Shown here piece after piece: positions 1-6,447 of a stretch of 6,447 nucleotides of DNA. Made by a program: the position numbers and the translations under genes. Position 1 is the stretch's first letter, and each line of letters begins with the position of its first letter. Below the pieces are notes generated by a model that saw only the letters and a list, made by a program, of their open reading frames with translations, was not told where the DNA came from and did not search any database. This DNA comes from Lachnospira sp. UBA5912 (GTDB lineage Bacteria; Bacillota; Clostridia; Lachnospirales; Lachnospiraceae): positions 1 through 6,447 of the forward strand of contig DJDY01000208.1 in assembly GCA_002435585.1 (NCBI GenBank). Direction: 5' to 3'.

Positions 1-27
1 TAAACAGTAATTTAACTAAACAGTAAT
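1..27. repeat. Direct repeat of TAAACAGTAAT
   Basis: The 11-base unit occurs at 1-11 and again at 17-27, a 16-base period, at the very edge of the window and about 147 bases past the ATPase stop. It may continue beyond the edge or belong to the control region of a neighbouring gene. The rest of 1-173 is AT-rich with no gene, no clear hairpin plus T-run, and only a 10-base palindrome (GTTATATAAC, 94-103). Confidence 0.4.
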
Positions 28-173
28 CTATATAGTCCTTTAATCCCTATTGCAACAACCCGGTATGCCTAATTATTGAACTTATATATTGTAGTTATAT
101 AACGTATCAACAAATAATTGACACATAACACGATAATATAATATCTATAGAACCAGCTCACACAATACAGCTA

Positions 174-929
174 TTATGCCATCTTTTGTAAAAAGCTTCT
201 CGTTCTTTCACTCTTAGGATTATCTATGACATCCTCAGGCTTACCCTCTTCCACAATAACACCGCCATCCATGAATATAACTCTGTCAGCCACATTTCTT
301 GCAAATGCAATCTCATGCGTAACTATAACCATAGTCATCTTCTCATCGGCAAGAGCTCTTAAAAGCTTAAGAATACCTGCTGTTATCTCTGGATCTAGTG
401 CTGATGTTGGTTCATCAAAGAACAGCATCTTTGGATTCATCGCGAGGGCTCTTGCAATGGCAACCCTTTGCTGCTGGCCTCCTGATAACTGACCAGGATA
501 ACTGTCTTCCTTATTCTCCAGTCCAACTTTCCTAAGAAGCTCCCTTGCTTCTGCTATAACCTCATCCTTATCTCTTTTCTGTACATTAATAGGTGCATCT
601 ATAACGTTCTTAAGCACCGAAAAATGTGGAAACAGATTAAAATTCTGGAAAACAAGACCGAAATCATTCTTAATCTCATGTAACTTTTTCTTATCCACAT
701 ACTGTGTAGGACCCGATTCGTTTAAAGTTGCACTTTCTCCGCAGTAAGCAAGCGTTCCTTCATCCATAGTTTCAAGAAGAGTAGCGCATCTTAAGAATGT
801 TGACTTTCCAGAACCTGATGGGCCGATAATAGCTACAACTTCGCCTTCCTTTACTTCTATTGATATATCCTTTAACACTTCAAGATTATCAAATGTTTTC
901 TTAACATGTTTCATTTCAAGCAAATTCAT
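174..929 (-). CDS. GlnQ-type amino-acid ABC transporter ATPase
   Basis: This is the cytoplasmic ATP-hydrolysing subunit that drives the preceding fused importer. From the chosen start it is 251 residues, close to the usual 240-250 of the polar amino-acid transporter family. Visible motifs are Walker A GPSGSGKST (36-44), Q-loop Gln95 (VFQNFNLFPH), signature LSGGQQQR (148-155), Walker B LFFDEP (169-174), D-loop SALD (176-179) and switch His205 (VTHE). All catalytic residues are intact. The frame extends upstream to an ATG at 1013, which would add 28 residues rich in Tyr, Cys and Ile that do not fit the family and lacks a spaced ribosome site. The ATG at 929 starts MNLLEMKHVKK as family members do and has GAGGA five bases upstream. 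A gap of 113 bp separates it from the permease gene; only weak promoter-like boxes occur there, so it is probably read from the same transcript. No terminator was seen after the stop. Confidence 0.95.
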   Translation of the reverse strand: MNLLEMKHVKKTFDNLEVLKDISIEVKEGEVVAIIGPSGSGKSTFLRCATLLETMDEGTLAYCGESATLNESGPTQYVDKKKLHEIKNDFGLVFQNFNLFPHFSVLKNVIDAPINVQKRDKDEVIAEARELLRKVGLENKEDSYPGQLSGGQQQRVAIARALAMNPKMLFFDEPTSALDPEITAGILKLLRALADEKMTMVIVTHEIAFARNVADRVIFMDGGVIVEEGKPEDVIDNPKSERTRSFLQKMA

Positions 930-934
930 ATTAA

Positions 935-939
935 TCCTC
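935..939 (-). promoter_or_regulatory. Ribosome binding site deciding the ATPase start
   Basis: GAGGA on the minus strand lies five bases before the ATG at 929. The in-frame ATGs at 941 and 1013 lack a properly spaced site, so this motif selects the 251-residue form. Confidence 0.75.
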
Positions 940-1042
940 ATTTCTGTGATTTTGACACATAAATTATTGGCACAATATATGTATAGGTGCAAATACTGTA
1001 TGTGAAAATCCATTCTTCATACTAATACCGCTAATTCTTATA

Positions 1043-2569
1043 CTACTTATAATAACGCATCTTCTTTTCTATTGTTTCCATAACCCATGCAACTACAAAA
1101 TTGAATACATAATAGAATACTCCGGCTACGAAAAGTGGCATTATACTTGCATTAGCTGCTGCAATCTGCTTGGCAAGAGTAAACATCTCTGTATATGCAA
1201 GCGCAAACGCAAGTGATGTATCTTTGACAAGAGTTATTACTTCATTAGTTACAGGTGGAAGCACTATTCTCATCATCTGAGGAAGCACTATTCTTACAAA
1301 TGTCTGGCTCTTGGTATATCCAAGAACAGAAGCTGCCTCATGCTGTCCCACAGGTATAGCTTCTATACCTGATCTGAATATCTCTGCAAAATAAGCTGCA
1401 TAGTTTAAAGCAAATCCTATAATAACTGCATAGAATCTGTAACTATATGATAACGATATTCCAAATATATAATATGGTCCAAAGAATACAACAAGTAACT
1501 GTAACATAAGAGGCGTACCTCTCATGATGGATATGTATATCTTGGCAATCCATCTTACCACTTTAATCTTTGATATTCTTATAAACATAAGCAGCATACC
1601 TAAAGGAAGTGAGAATACCAATGTAAGAACAAATATCATAAGTGTTGCAAGCATACCACTTGCAAGCTTACCTACAACATCTGCGAAATCACTCATAAAA
1701 CCTGTTGACTTCTTATCTTCGGCAACATCATTAACCTTATTGTCTGCACTTAAACATATACTTTCCTCAAGTCCCCAGTCCTTTGCAATATTCTCAAATG
1801 TACCATCTGCAAGCATATCATAAAGTGTTTCCTGTACAGTATCCCTTAACGCTGTATTACCAGGCTTAAAGCCTATACCATACTGTTCCTTTGATACCTG
1901 TTCTGATAACATACGGAACTGACTTCCTCTTGCCTCAAGCTCATACTTTGCAACACCCATATCCATACATATCGCATCTACTGAACCTGATTCAAGATTC
2001 ATAAAAGCTGCATTGTAATCTCCAACCTGCTGAAGTGATGCAAAACTCTTAGCAAGTGCAAGATTCTCCTCTGTTGCATCTTCACCTGTAAATGCAGCAA
2101 GGGCTGATGAATCTGACTGTACAACAACAACCTTTCCTGCAAGATCTGATAACTTGTTTATAGAAGAACCTGACTTAACAATAACAACCTGTGAATTATC
2201 TATATAAGGAGTTGTCCATGTATAATCTGACTCCCTGCCATTCATAGTAAAACCGTTCCATATACAGTCAATAGTTCCTGATGCCAGTTCCATATCCTTT
2301 GAATCCCAGTCTATTGGCTGCTTTACAAGTTCCCAGCCATTGCGGTTACACACTTCCTGTGCTAATGACAAATCAAATCCTACATATTCGCCATTATCAT
2401 CCTTATATCCGTATGGTGGAAATTCAGCATCAAAACCAACTGTAAATGTAGTTATACCAGACTGTTTTTTCTTACCTCCACATGCTGTAAGTGTTGCTGC
2501 TATAAGTGAACACATTAAAAGCACAAGTAACATACGTCTTATCGTTTTACTATTAGTAAAAGTCTTCAT
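1043..2569 (-). CDS. ABC amino-acid transporter, substrate-binding protein-permease fusion
   Basis: This 508-residue protein combines two importer subunits. Residues 1-30 form a lipoprotein signal peptide: basic N terminus, hydrophobic core, and lipobox LTAC with Cys30 as the expected lipidation site. Residues about 40-268 are a family 3 solute-binding domain (VGFDAEFPPYGY, GFDLSLA). Arg112 (NGRESDY) and Asp198 (SGSVDAI) sit where this family grips the carboxylate and amino groups of an amino acid. After a linker (about 270-295) comes a HisM/GlnP-type permease (about 300-505) with some five membrane spans, the RGTPLMLQ signature (350-357) and the ATPase-docking EAA loop (EAASVLG, 411-417). 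The binding domain lies outside and the basic C terminus inside, as expected for five spans. It pairs with the downstream ATPase. The substrate is probably a polar amino acid (glutamine, cystine or arginine type); specificity cannot be read. The ATG has GGAG nine bases upstream and a promoter before it. Similar fusions, such as lactococcal GlnP, are known in Firmicutes. Confidence 0.95.
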   Translation of the reverse strand: MKTFTNSKTIRRMLLVLLMCSLIAATLTACGGKKKQSGITTFTVGFDAEFPPYGYKDDNGEYVGFDLSLAQEVCNRNGWELVKQPIDWDSKDMELASGTIDCIWNGFTMNGRESDYTWTTPYIDNSQVVIVKSGSSINKLSDLAGKVVVVQSDSSALAAFTGEDATEENLALAKSFASLQQVGDYNAAFMNLESGSVDAICMDMGVAKYELEARGSQFRMLSEQVSKEQYGIGFKPGNTALRDTVQETLYDMLADGTFENIAKDWGLEESICLSADNKVNDVAEDKKSTGFMSDFADVVGKLASGMLATLMIFVLTLVFSLPLGMLLMFIRISKIKVVRWIAKIYISIMRGTPLMLQLLVVFFGPYYIFGISLSYSYRFYAVIIGFALNYAAYFAEIFRSGIEAIPVGQHEAASVLGYTKSQTFVRIVLPQMMRIVLPPVTNEVITLVKDTSLAFALAYTEMFTLAKQIAAANASIMPLFVAGVFYYVFNFVVAWVMETIEKKMRYYK

Positions 2570-2578
2570 GTTTCAATT

Positions 2579-2582
2579 CTCC
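2579..2582 (-). promoter_or_regulatory. Ribosome binding site of the fusion gene
   Basis: GGAG on the minus strand lies nine bases before the ATG at 2569. It supports that start, which also gives a complete lipoprotein signal peptide. Confidence 0.75.
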
Positions 2583-2584
2583 AT

Positions 2585-2605
2585 TTCACTTCACTACCAC
2601 GTGAA
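2585..2605 (-). repeat. Small inverted and direct repeat in importer leader
   Basis: In the untranslated leader, TTCAC (2605-2601) can pair with GTGAA (2594-2590) across a six-base loop. A second GTGAA (2589-2585) follows at once and could pair instead. The second copy ends two bases before the GGAG ribosome site. The stem is only five base pairs, so a regulatory role is speculative. Confidence 0.2.
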
Positions 2606-2629
2606 TAATTTATAACTTTAATACACTAA

Positions 2630-2658
2630 ATCGTACCCTACTTAATGCCATATGTCAA
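2630..2658 (-). promoter_or_regulatory. Sigma-A-type promoter of the importer genes
   Basis: Read on the minus strand, a perfect -35 box TTGACA (2658-2653) is followed by a 17-base spacer and TACGAT (2635-2630), which matches four of six bases of the -10 consensus. Transcription would begin near 2623, leaving a leader of roughly 54 bases before the ATG at 2569. It lies directly after the kinase stop codon, so the importer can be expressed independently of the two upstream genes. The call is from consensus match and position only. Confidence 0.7.
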
Positions 2659-2673
2659 CAAGTTTCCCTTGTT
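2657..2673. promoter_or_regulatory. Inverted repeat overlapping the -35 box, candidate operator
   Basis: Perfect 6-base arms AACAAG and CTTGTT are separated by five bases. One arm shares two bases with the TTGACA box of the importer promoter, a position where a bound dimeric regulator would block or position RNA polymerase. As RNA it could form a short hairpin after the kinase gene, but no T-run follows on the minus strand, so it is a poor intrinsic terminator. No regulator is identified in the window. Confidence 0.4.
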
Positions 2674-2692
2674 TTATTTGCATGTTTTATAT

Positions 2693-4762
2693 TCATATTT
2701 TTATATTAACATAACCTAATACGGTCTCTGCAAATGTGTCTACATCAAAAGGTTTTGATATATGTCCATCCATTCCATTATCAGCAGCTTTTTTCTTATC
2801 TTCCTCAAATGCGTTTGCTGTCATGGCAACTATCGGAATATATGCTTTATCCTTATTATCTATGTTTCTTATCATCCTGGTTGTTTCAAATCCATCCATA
2901 CCCGGCATTCTAACATCCATAAGAATAATATCAACATTATCCGCATCTGATTTTTCTATATATCTTACTGCATCTGCCCCATTAGAACATTCAATTACTG
3001 TTGCACCACTATCACGTAATATTTCTGTTGCAATATCCCTGTTATACTCATTATCATCAACAACCATTATTTTTATATCCGACAGACTTCTGCGGTTGTC
3101 TGTGTTATTATTATCTTCTTTATGTTCAATATGACGATTAATATCTGAACTGACATTATTATCTGAATATTCATTCTTATTATTAACAGAACTTCCAGCA
3201 TATGGCTCTGCATAAATATGATTAATACTGTCTTGTGCAACATATTCCATAGGTATAGTAATAGTGAACTCTGTTCCACAACCTTCTGTACTTTGCACAT
3301 TTATGGTTCCATTCATAAGTTCAACTATTCTTTTAGCTATTGACAACCCAAGCCCTGTTCCCTCTATACTTGAATCATGGCCATATGCACCTCTTGTATA
3401 CTTATCAAACAAATATGGTAAATCTTTTTTTGCAATTCCTTTTCCATCATCTGAAACCGTAAATACATAATCACCATAACATCTATTGTCTTTTTCTATC
3501 TCTTTAATATCAATACTGATATGACCACCTTCTGGAGTATACTTTATCGCATTTCCTACTATATTGATAAGAACCTGATTAATACGCAGCCAGTCCATGT
3601 AAACATGTTTATGTTTAACATCTGATATATCCAAGGCAAGATGCTGATTCTTATCTGATGCCTGCATAACCATTATATTGTAGAAATTATTAATAAGTTC
3701 ACATATATCAGATTCATTATGCTCTATACTGATGTTTCCATTCTCTATCCGGGAAACATCAAGAATTTCATTAATGAGCCTTACAAGATGGTTTCCAGCA
3801 GATTTTATCTTGTCTATACAATCTTTAACCTTATCTTTGTCTGTTATATTTTTCTTTGCAATAGAAGTGTAACCAAGAATGACATTCATAGGTGTGCGTA
3901 TTTCATGTGACATATTTGAAAGGAATTCTCCTTTGGCACGGCTGGCATTTTCTGCCTGTGCCAGTGCTTCTTCTATGAGTTTTTGCTGTTCCATTTCTTT
4001 TTTTAATACGTCTTCTATATTTCTTATAGTCATAGTTACGCAAACTGGTGTATCCTCACATCTTTCCTCTACAATAAAACTTACAAGACACCATTTGTAA
4101 AGATGTTCCCCTATCTCCCTTTTATACCTGAATTCAACAACATCCTTATCTTTAAGTTCTTTTTTCAAGTTATCTATGCTTATAAGCTGTGCCACATCTG
4201 TATCCTGGTCATCACATATTATCTTTTGAAGGATTCTTCGTATTATCTCACCTGAGTATCTTAATGTCTCATCAGAGCCCCAATAATCAGGATATATCAT
4301 CTGACAATAGTCTTCTGACAGATTAACATGATATACCTCATAATATGCCTGAAGTGTACTTGATACTGCTGCCTGATACAAACGCATCTGCGTTATGTCC
4401 TTAACAAGACATGCAAAATATCCCACAGCGAACTGATATGCTGTGACCCCGAAATATTTCTTGGCTGCACTGCTATATATCTCAGTTTCCATTGGCACTC
4501 CGTGATACGCCACATTAACATATAACTCTTTCAAAGTTTTATCTTTATATGAAAATATATTGCCATAAGTACCTTTAAGCATATCTTCCCTGCTTATATT
4601 CATATAATCAGCAAGCTTCTGATTAACGTATTTTATATCCCAATCTTCCATCCTGGAATCTGCCGATGGTATTTTTACTATAACATAACCATCTGGCATT
4701 GACATATAATAGCGGTCTAATTCGCTATACTCCAACTCTGATTCAACTACAGAACTCTCCAT
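2693..4762 (-). CDS. Soluble PAS hybrid sensor histidine kinase with C-terminal receiver
   Basis: This 689-residue protein has no signal peptide or membrane segment, so it should sense a cytoplasmic signal. Residues about 14-128 form a PAS domain and about 135-250 a second PAS-like region. A charged, probably coiled-coil linker (250-278) leads to the HisKA domain, with SHEIRTP and phospho-accepting His286. The HATPase_c domain has the N box (NxxxN, Asn400 and Asn404), G1 box DDGKG (438-442) and G2 box GTGLGL (468-473). After an Asn/Asp-rich linker (about 505-560) comes a receiver domain with acidic Asp569/Asp570, phospho-accepting Asp616 (MDVRMPGMDG), Thr648 and Lys670, all intact. Phosphate should pass from His286 to Asp616, then through a histidine phosphotransfer protein not found in this window. 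No DNA-binding output is present. The ATG start is supported by AGAAGGA nine bases upstream. The signal cannot be read from sequence; many Lachnospiraceae relatives carry this architecture. Confidence 0.95.
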   Translation of the reverse strand: MESSVVESELEYSELDRYYMSMPDGYVIVKIPSADSRMEDWDIKYVNQKLADYMNISREDMLKGTYGNIFSYKDKTLKELYVNVAYHGVPMETEIYSSAAKKYFGVTAYQFAVGYFACLVKDITQMRLYQAAVSSTLQAYYEVYHVNLSEDYCQMIYPDYWGSDETLRYSGEIIRRILQKIICDDQDTDVAQLISIDNLKKELKDKDVVEFRYKREIGEHLYKWCLVSFIVEERCEDTPVCVTMTIRNIEDVLKKEMEQQKLIEEALAQAENASRAKGEFLSNMSHEIRTPMNVILGYTSIAKKNITDKDKVKDCIDKIKSAGNHLVRLINEILDVSRIENGNISIEHNESDICELINNFYNIMVMQASDKNQHLALDISDVKHKHVYMDWLRINQVLINIVGNAIKYTPEGGHISIDIKEIEKDNRCYGDYVFTVSDDGKGIAKKDLPYLFDKYTRGAYGHDSSIEGTGLGLSIAKRIVELMNGTINVQSTEGCGTEFTITIPMEYVAQDSINHIYAEPYAGSSVNNKNEYSDNNVSSDINRHIEHKEDNNNTDNRRSLSDIKIMVVDDNEYNRDIATEILRDSGATVIECSNGADAVRYIEKSDADNVDIILMDVRMPGMDGFETTRMIRNIDNKDKAYIPIVAMTANAFEEDKKKAADNGMDGHISKPFDVDTFAETVLGYVNIKI

Positions 4763-4771
4763 ATACTTATA

Positions 4772-4778
4772 TCCTTCT
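4772..4778 (-). promoter_or_regulatory. Ribosome binding site of the hybrid kinase
   Basis: AGAAGGA on the minus strand lies nine bases before the ATG at 4762 and supports that start. Confidence 0.75.
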
Positions 4779-4800
4779 CATTGCACTATCCAAAAATAAA

Positions 4801-4809
4801 ATTATTACA
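4801..4809 (-). promoter_or_regulatory. Possible extended -10 promoter before the kinase
   Basis: In the 82-bp gap after the RelA/SpoT-like gene, the minus strand reads TG, one base, then AATAAT (4806-4801), which is an extended -10 pattern with five of six matches. No good -35 box lies 16-18 bases upstream. The kinase may be read from this site, from the upstream gene, or both. In AT-rich intergenic DNA such matches are frequent. Confidence 0.25.
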
Positions 4810-4844
4810 GGCTGCTTATAAAACTGTATTTATACTTATTTATA

Positions 4845-6447
4845 TTACTTAACAACGTTATTTTCTCTTATATCAGAAACAAGCTGACGTCTGAATGCCC
4901 TGCAGCCGTTTTCATTCCAGTATTTTTTCTTTTCTATCTTAATAACCTCAAATGTCGTGTTAAGTATATGAGACTTATAACTTGTAACCGGATCTTTTCC
5001 TGGATAGAACACAGTTATTGAATCTCTGTATTCATCTTCATCAAGGTCATAATCCTTTGCAAACTGTTCTGCTAATTCCTCTGTAGTTATTCTTTTAATA
5101 TGCGCATAATATCCGACCAGATATGCAAAATAATCAACATCAAACTTCTCAACCCAGTAATCATCCGATGCAACAAATACAACTACTGGGAATTCCCTGT
5201 TGTTATCTGCTATAAGATTCTTTAACACATCATAATCTTTGGCATCCCCTATGCCTTTAACATTCTGTCTTAATCGTTCTATATCACATATACCTATATT
5301 ATCTGCTATCTCTCCATAGAAATTCGGACGGCTGAATAATATATTTTCATTATCCCTGTATTTATCTGTTGGCTCGGCATACTCGTTGCTGACATCAAAC
5401 ACCAGCTTATCATCTTTCTTTTCGATAGATGCCACTGATATCCATAACCGGTTTGGAATCTTAGAATCAAGATGTGATGTTATCTGCTTAAAATATAATC
5501 TGTCTGGGTTATACTTTATTGACACTCTGTATCCAGGACTTTCGTTTTCATATGAATCAACACTTTCCGGCATATCATCAAATACTTCTGAAAATCTTGA
5601 GCTTATCCAGGAATAAATATAATTAACTGCTTTCTTATATGCATCTTCCATAGATAGATTCGTAATATCTATAAATGAATGCGACTGGAAAACCTTATAT
5701 GTACCAAGCTTCTTAAAAGGCTCAAACTTTCTTCTTTTGCTTACTGCCTCATTATCCTGTCCATGTTCATGATCTATCCTTTTAAACACTTCATTAAGTC
5801 TTTCATCATCAGGTCCTATCTGATTCACAATCCTTACTATATTATTGACTGTAAGCTCTATTCCCTTTTCCGATGTATCCATCCATAGCTGTTCAATGGC
5901 TCCCGGTCTTTTGAACTTATAGAATATCTTGGCAAGCTCTGTGTCGGAATCAAACAATTTCTCTATGTAAGGATGCAGCGGTTCATTCTCAAACTTCAAC
6001 CTGTAATGACATCTTAACATATCATTCCATTTCTTATCTTTGTAATGCTGATGTCCTAGATCCTCAAGTAATCCTACTATAGAGTCATCGCATAACTCAA
6101 ATGTTGCAAGTATACTGTTCATCTTGCGTGCAAGTGCCTCATTACCTATGCCAAAAGCTGAACCCTTATATCTCATATCATGTTCTATCTCATGCCATCC
6201 CTCAAACGAATTCGTTCTTACCTGCACTTCAAATGTATCATCAATATAATCTGAAAGATACGGATTAACTATAGTCTTGCTAAGATATGCCGGAAGTCTG
6301 AATATTCCATTAACTTTCATAGCTTTGAACTCATATTCATTATTCTCAGTAGTTTCCCACATTCCAGGGGATGCAAACAATGTGTCAAGAAGCTTTCTGC
6401 ATATGTCAACATCATCAGCAAAATACAATATGATACGGATACCTATA
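4845..6447 (-). CDS. RelA/SpoT-domain protein with long C-terminal extension (5' end outside window)
   Basis: The reading frame is open to the window edge, so the N terminus is missing; 533 residues are visible, numbered here from the first full codon (6446-6444). A TTG at 6428 is in frame but lies inside the conserved domain, so it is not the start. Residues 1-5 (IGIRI) match the strand that follows the metal-binding Asp of RelA/SpoT synthetases; that Asp would lie just beyond the edge. EVQVRT (73-78) and WHEIEHDMRYK (84-94) are typical of the family, whose members transfer pyrophosphate from ATP to GTP/GDP or, in some toxins, to tRNA. Where the guanine-stacking GYxSxH motif is expected there is KVNGIFRLP (44-52), so the acceptor may differ. 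The remaining 430 or so residues were not recognised. They look soluble; a stretch near 420-483 has PVVVFV, YYAHI and ITVFYPGK. No HD hydrolase domain is visible. The stop (TAA) is 82 bp before the kinase gene. The domain call is good; activity and role are unknown. Confidence 0.85.
   Translation of the reverse strand, partial: IGIRIILYFADDVDICRKLLDTLFASPGMWETTENNEYEFKAMKVNGIFRLPAYLSKTIVNPYLSDYIDDTFEVQVRTNSFEGWHEIEHDMRYKGSAFGIGNEALARKMNSILATFELCDDSIVGLLEDLGHQHYKDKKWNDMLRCHYRLKFENEPLHPYIEKLFDSDTELAKIFYKFKRPGAIEQLWMDTSEKGIELTVNNIVRIVNQIGPDDERLNEVFKRIDHEHGQDNEAVSKRRKFEPFKKLGTYKVFQSHSFIDITNLSMEDAYKKAVNYIYSWISSRFSEVFDDMPESVDSYENESPGYRVSIKYNPDRLYFKQITSHLDSKIPNRLWISVASIEKKDDKLVFDVSNEYAEPTDKYRDNENILFSRPNFYGEIADNIGICDIERLRQNVKGIGDAKDYDVLKNLIADNNREFPVVVFVASDDYWVEKFDVDYFAYLVGYYAHIKRITTEELAEQFAKDYDLDEDEYRDSITVFYPGKDPVTSYKSHILNTTFEVIKIEKKKYWNENGCRAFRRQLVSDIRENNVVK

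Noticed and set aside
118..147. Plus-strand promoter TTGACA with TATAAT or TATCTA
   Set aside because: The TATAAT is only 13 bases from TTGACA, and the 18-base alternative TATCTA is weak. It would read antisense into the ATPase with no plus-strand gene behind it.
226..492. Plus-strand open frames opposite the minus-strand genes (for example 226-492, 2736-3134, 1524-1823)
   Set aside because: They lie wholly or almost wholly opposite well-supported conserved genes, lack family features, and are explained as shadows of those genes.
952..981. Plus-strand promoter TTGACA with TATATG, and the shared 11-mer TTGACACATAA at 118-128 and 952-962
   Set aside because: No plus-strand gene follows, and an 11-base match between two AT-rich intergenic stretches is expected by chance in a window this size.
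930..1013. Longer ATPase with 28 extra N-terminal residues starting at 1013
   Set aside because: The extension is unlike the family N terminus, its ATG has only a GAAGA abutting it with no spacing, and the ATG at 929 has a well-spaced GAGGA.
2657..2673. Intrinsic terminator after the kinase gene
   Set aside because: The stem is only six base pairs and no T-run follows on the minus strand; the overlap with a -35 box fits an operator better.
4792..4825. Terminator formed by TACAG/CTGTA arms and a T-rich tract between the RelA/SpoT-like and kinase genes
   Set aside because: Five-base-pair stem with two G-C pairs and a 12-13-base loop is too weak to count.
4845..6428. Complete RelA/SpoT-like gene starting at TTG 6428
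   Set aside because: The frame continues to the edge and encodes conserved domain residues (IGIRI) upstream, so the gene is truncated by the window rather than starting there.

Overview
The window is AT-rich and densely coding, and every supported gene is on the minus strand. The style points to a low-GC Firmicute, most likely a gut Clostridium relative of the Lachnospiraceae type. The clues are GGAG/AGAAGGA-type ribosome binding sites, a substrate-binding protein fused to its permease, and a soluble PAS hybrid kinase of the kind common in that group. The assignment rests on style and protein families only; no phylogenetic marker is present.

In the direction of transcription (right to left) there are four genes. 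(1) 4845-6447: the 3' part of a long protein with a divergent RelA/SpoT nucleotidyltransferase domain and about 430 further residues of unrecognised sequence; its start lies outside the window. (2) 2693-4762: a soluble hybrid sensor histidine kinase (PAS, PAS-like, HisKA, HATPase_c, receiver). (3) 1043-2569: an ABC amino-acid transporter subunit in which a lipoprotein-type substrate-binding domain is fused to the membrane permease. (4) 174-929: the matching GlnQ-type ATPase.

Genes 3 and 4 form a complete polar amino-acid importer. A good sigma-A-type promoter (TTGACA, 17 bp, TACGAT) lies just before gene 3, and an inverted repeat overlaps its -35 box, so the importer probably has its own control. 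Genes 1 and 2 are separated by 82 bp with no convincing terminator and may be co-transcribed. No intrinsic terminator was found after any gene. The last 173 bp (1-173) hold no gene.

The least ordinary item is the RelA/SpoT-like protein. It keeps the EVQVRT and EHDMRYK motifs of the synthetase fold but has KVNGIFRLP where the GYxSxH-type motif is expected, and it carries a large C-terminal extension. A functional link between this protein, the kinase and the importer (for example nutrient stress) is suggested only by adjacency. No mobile element, CRISPR array, tRNA or rRNA was seen.
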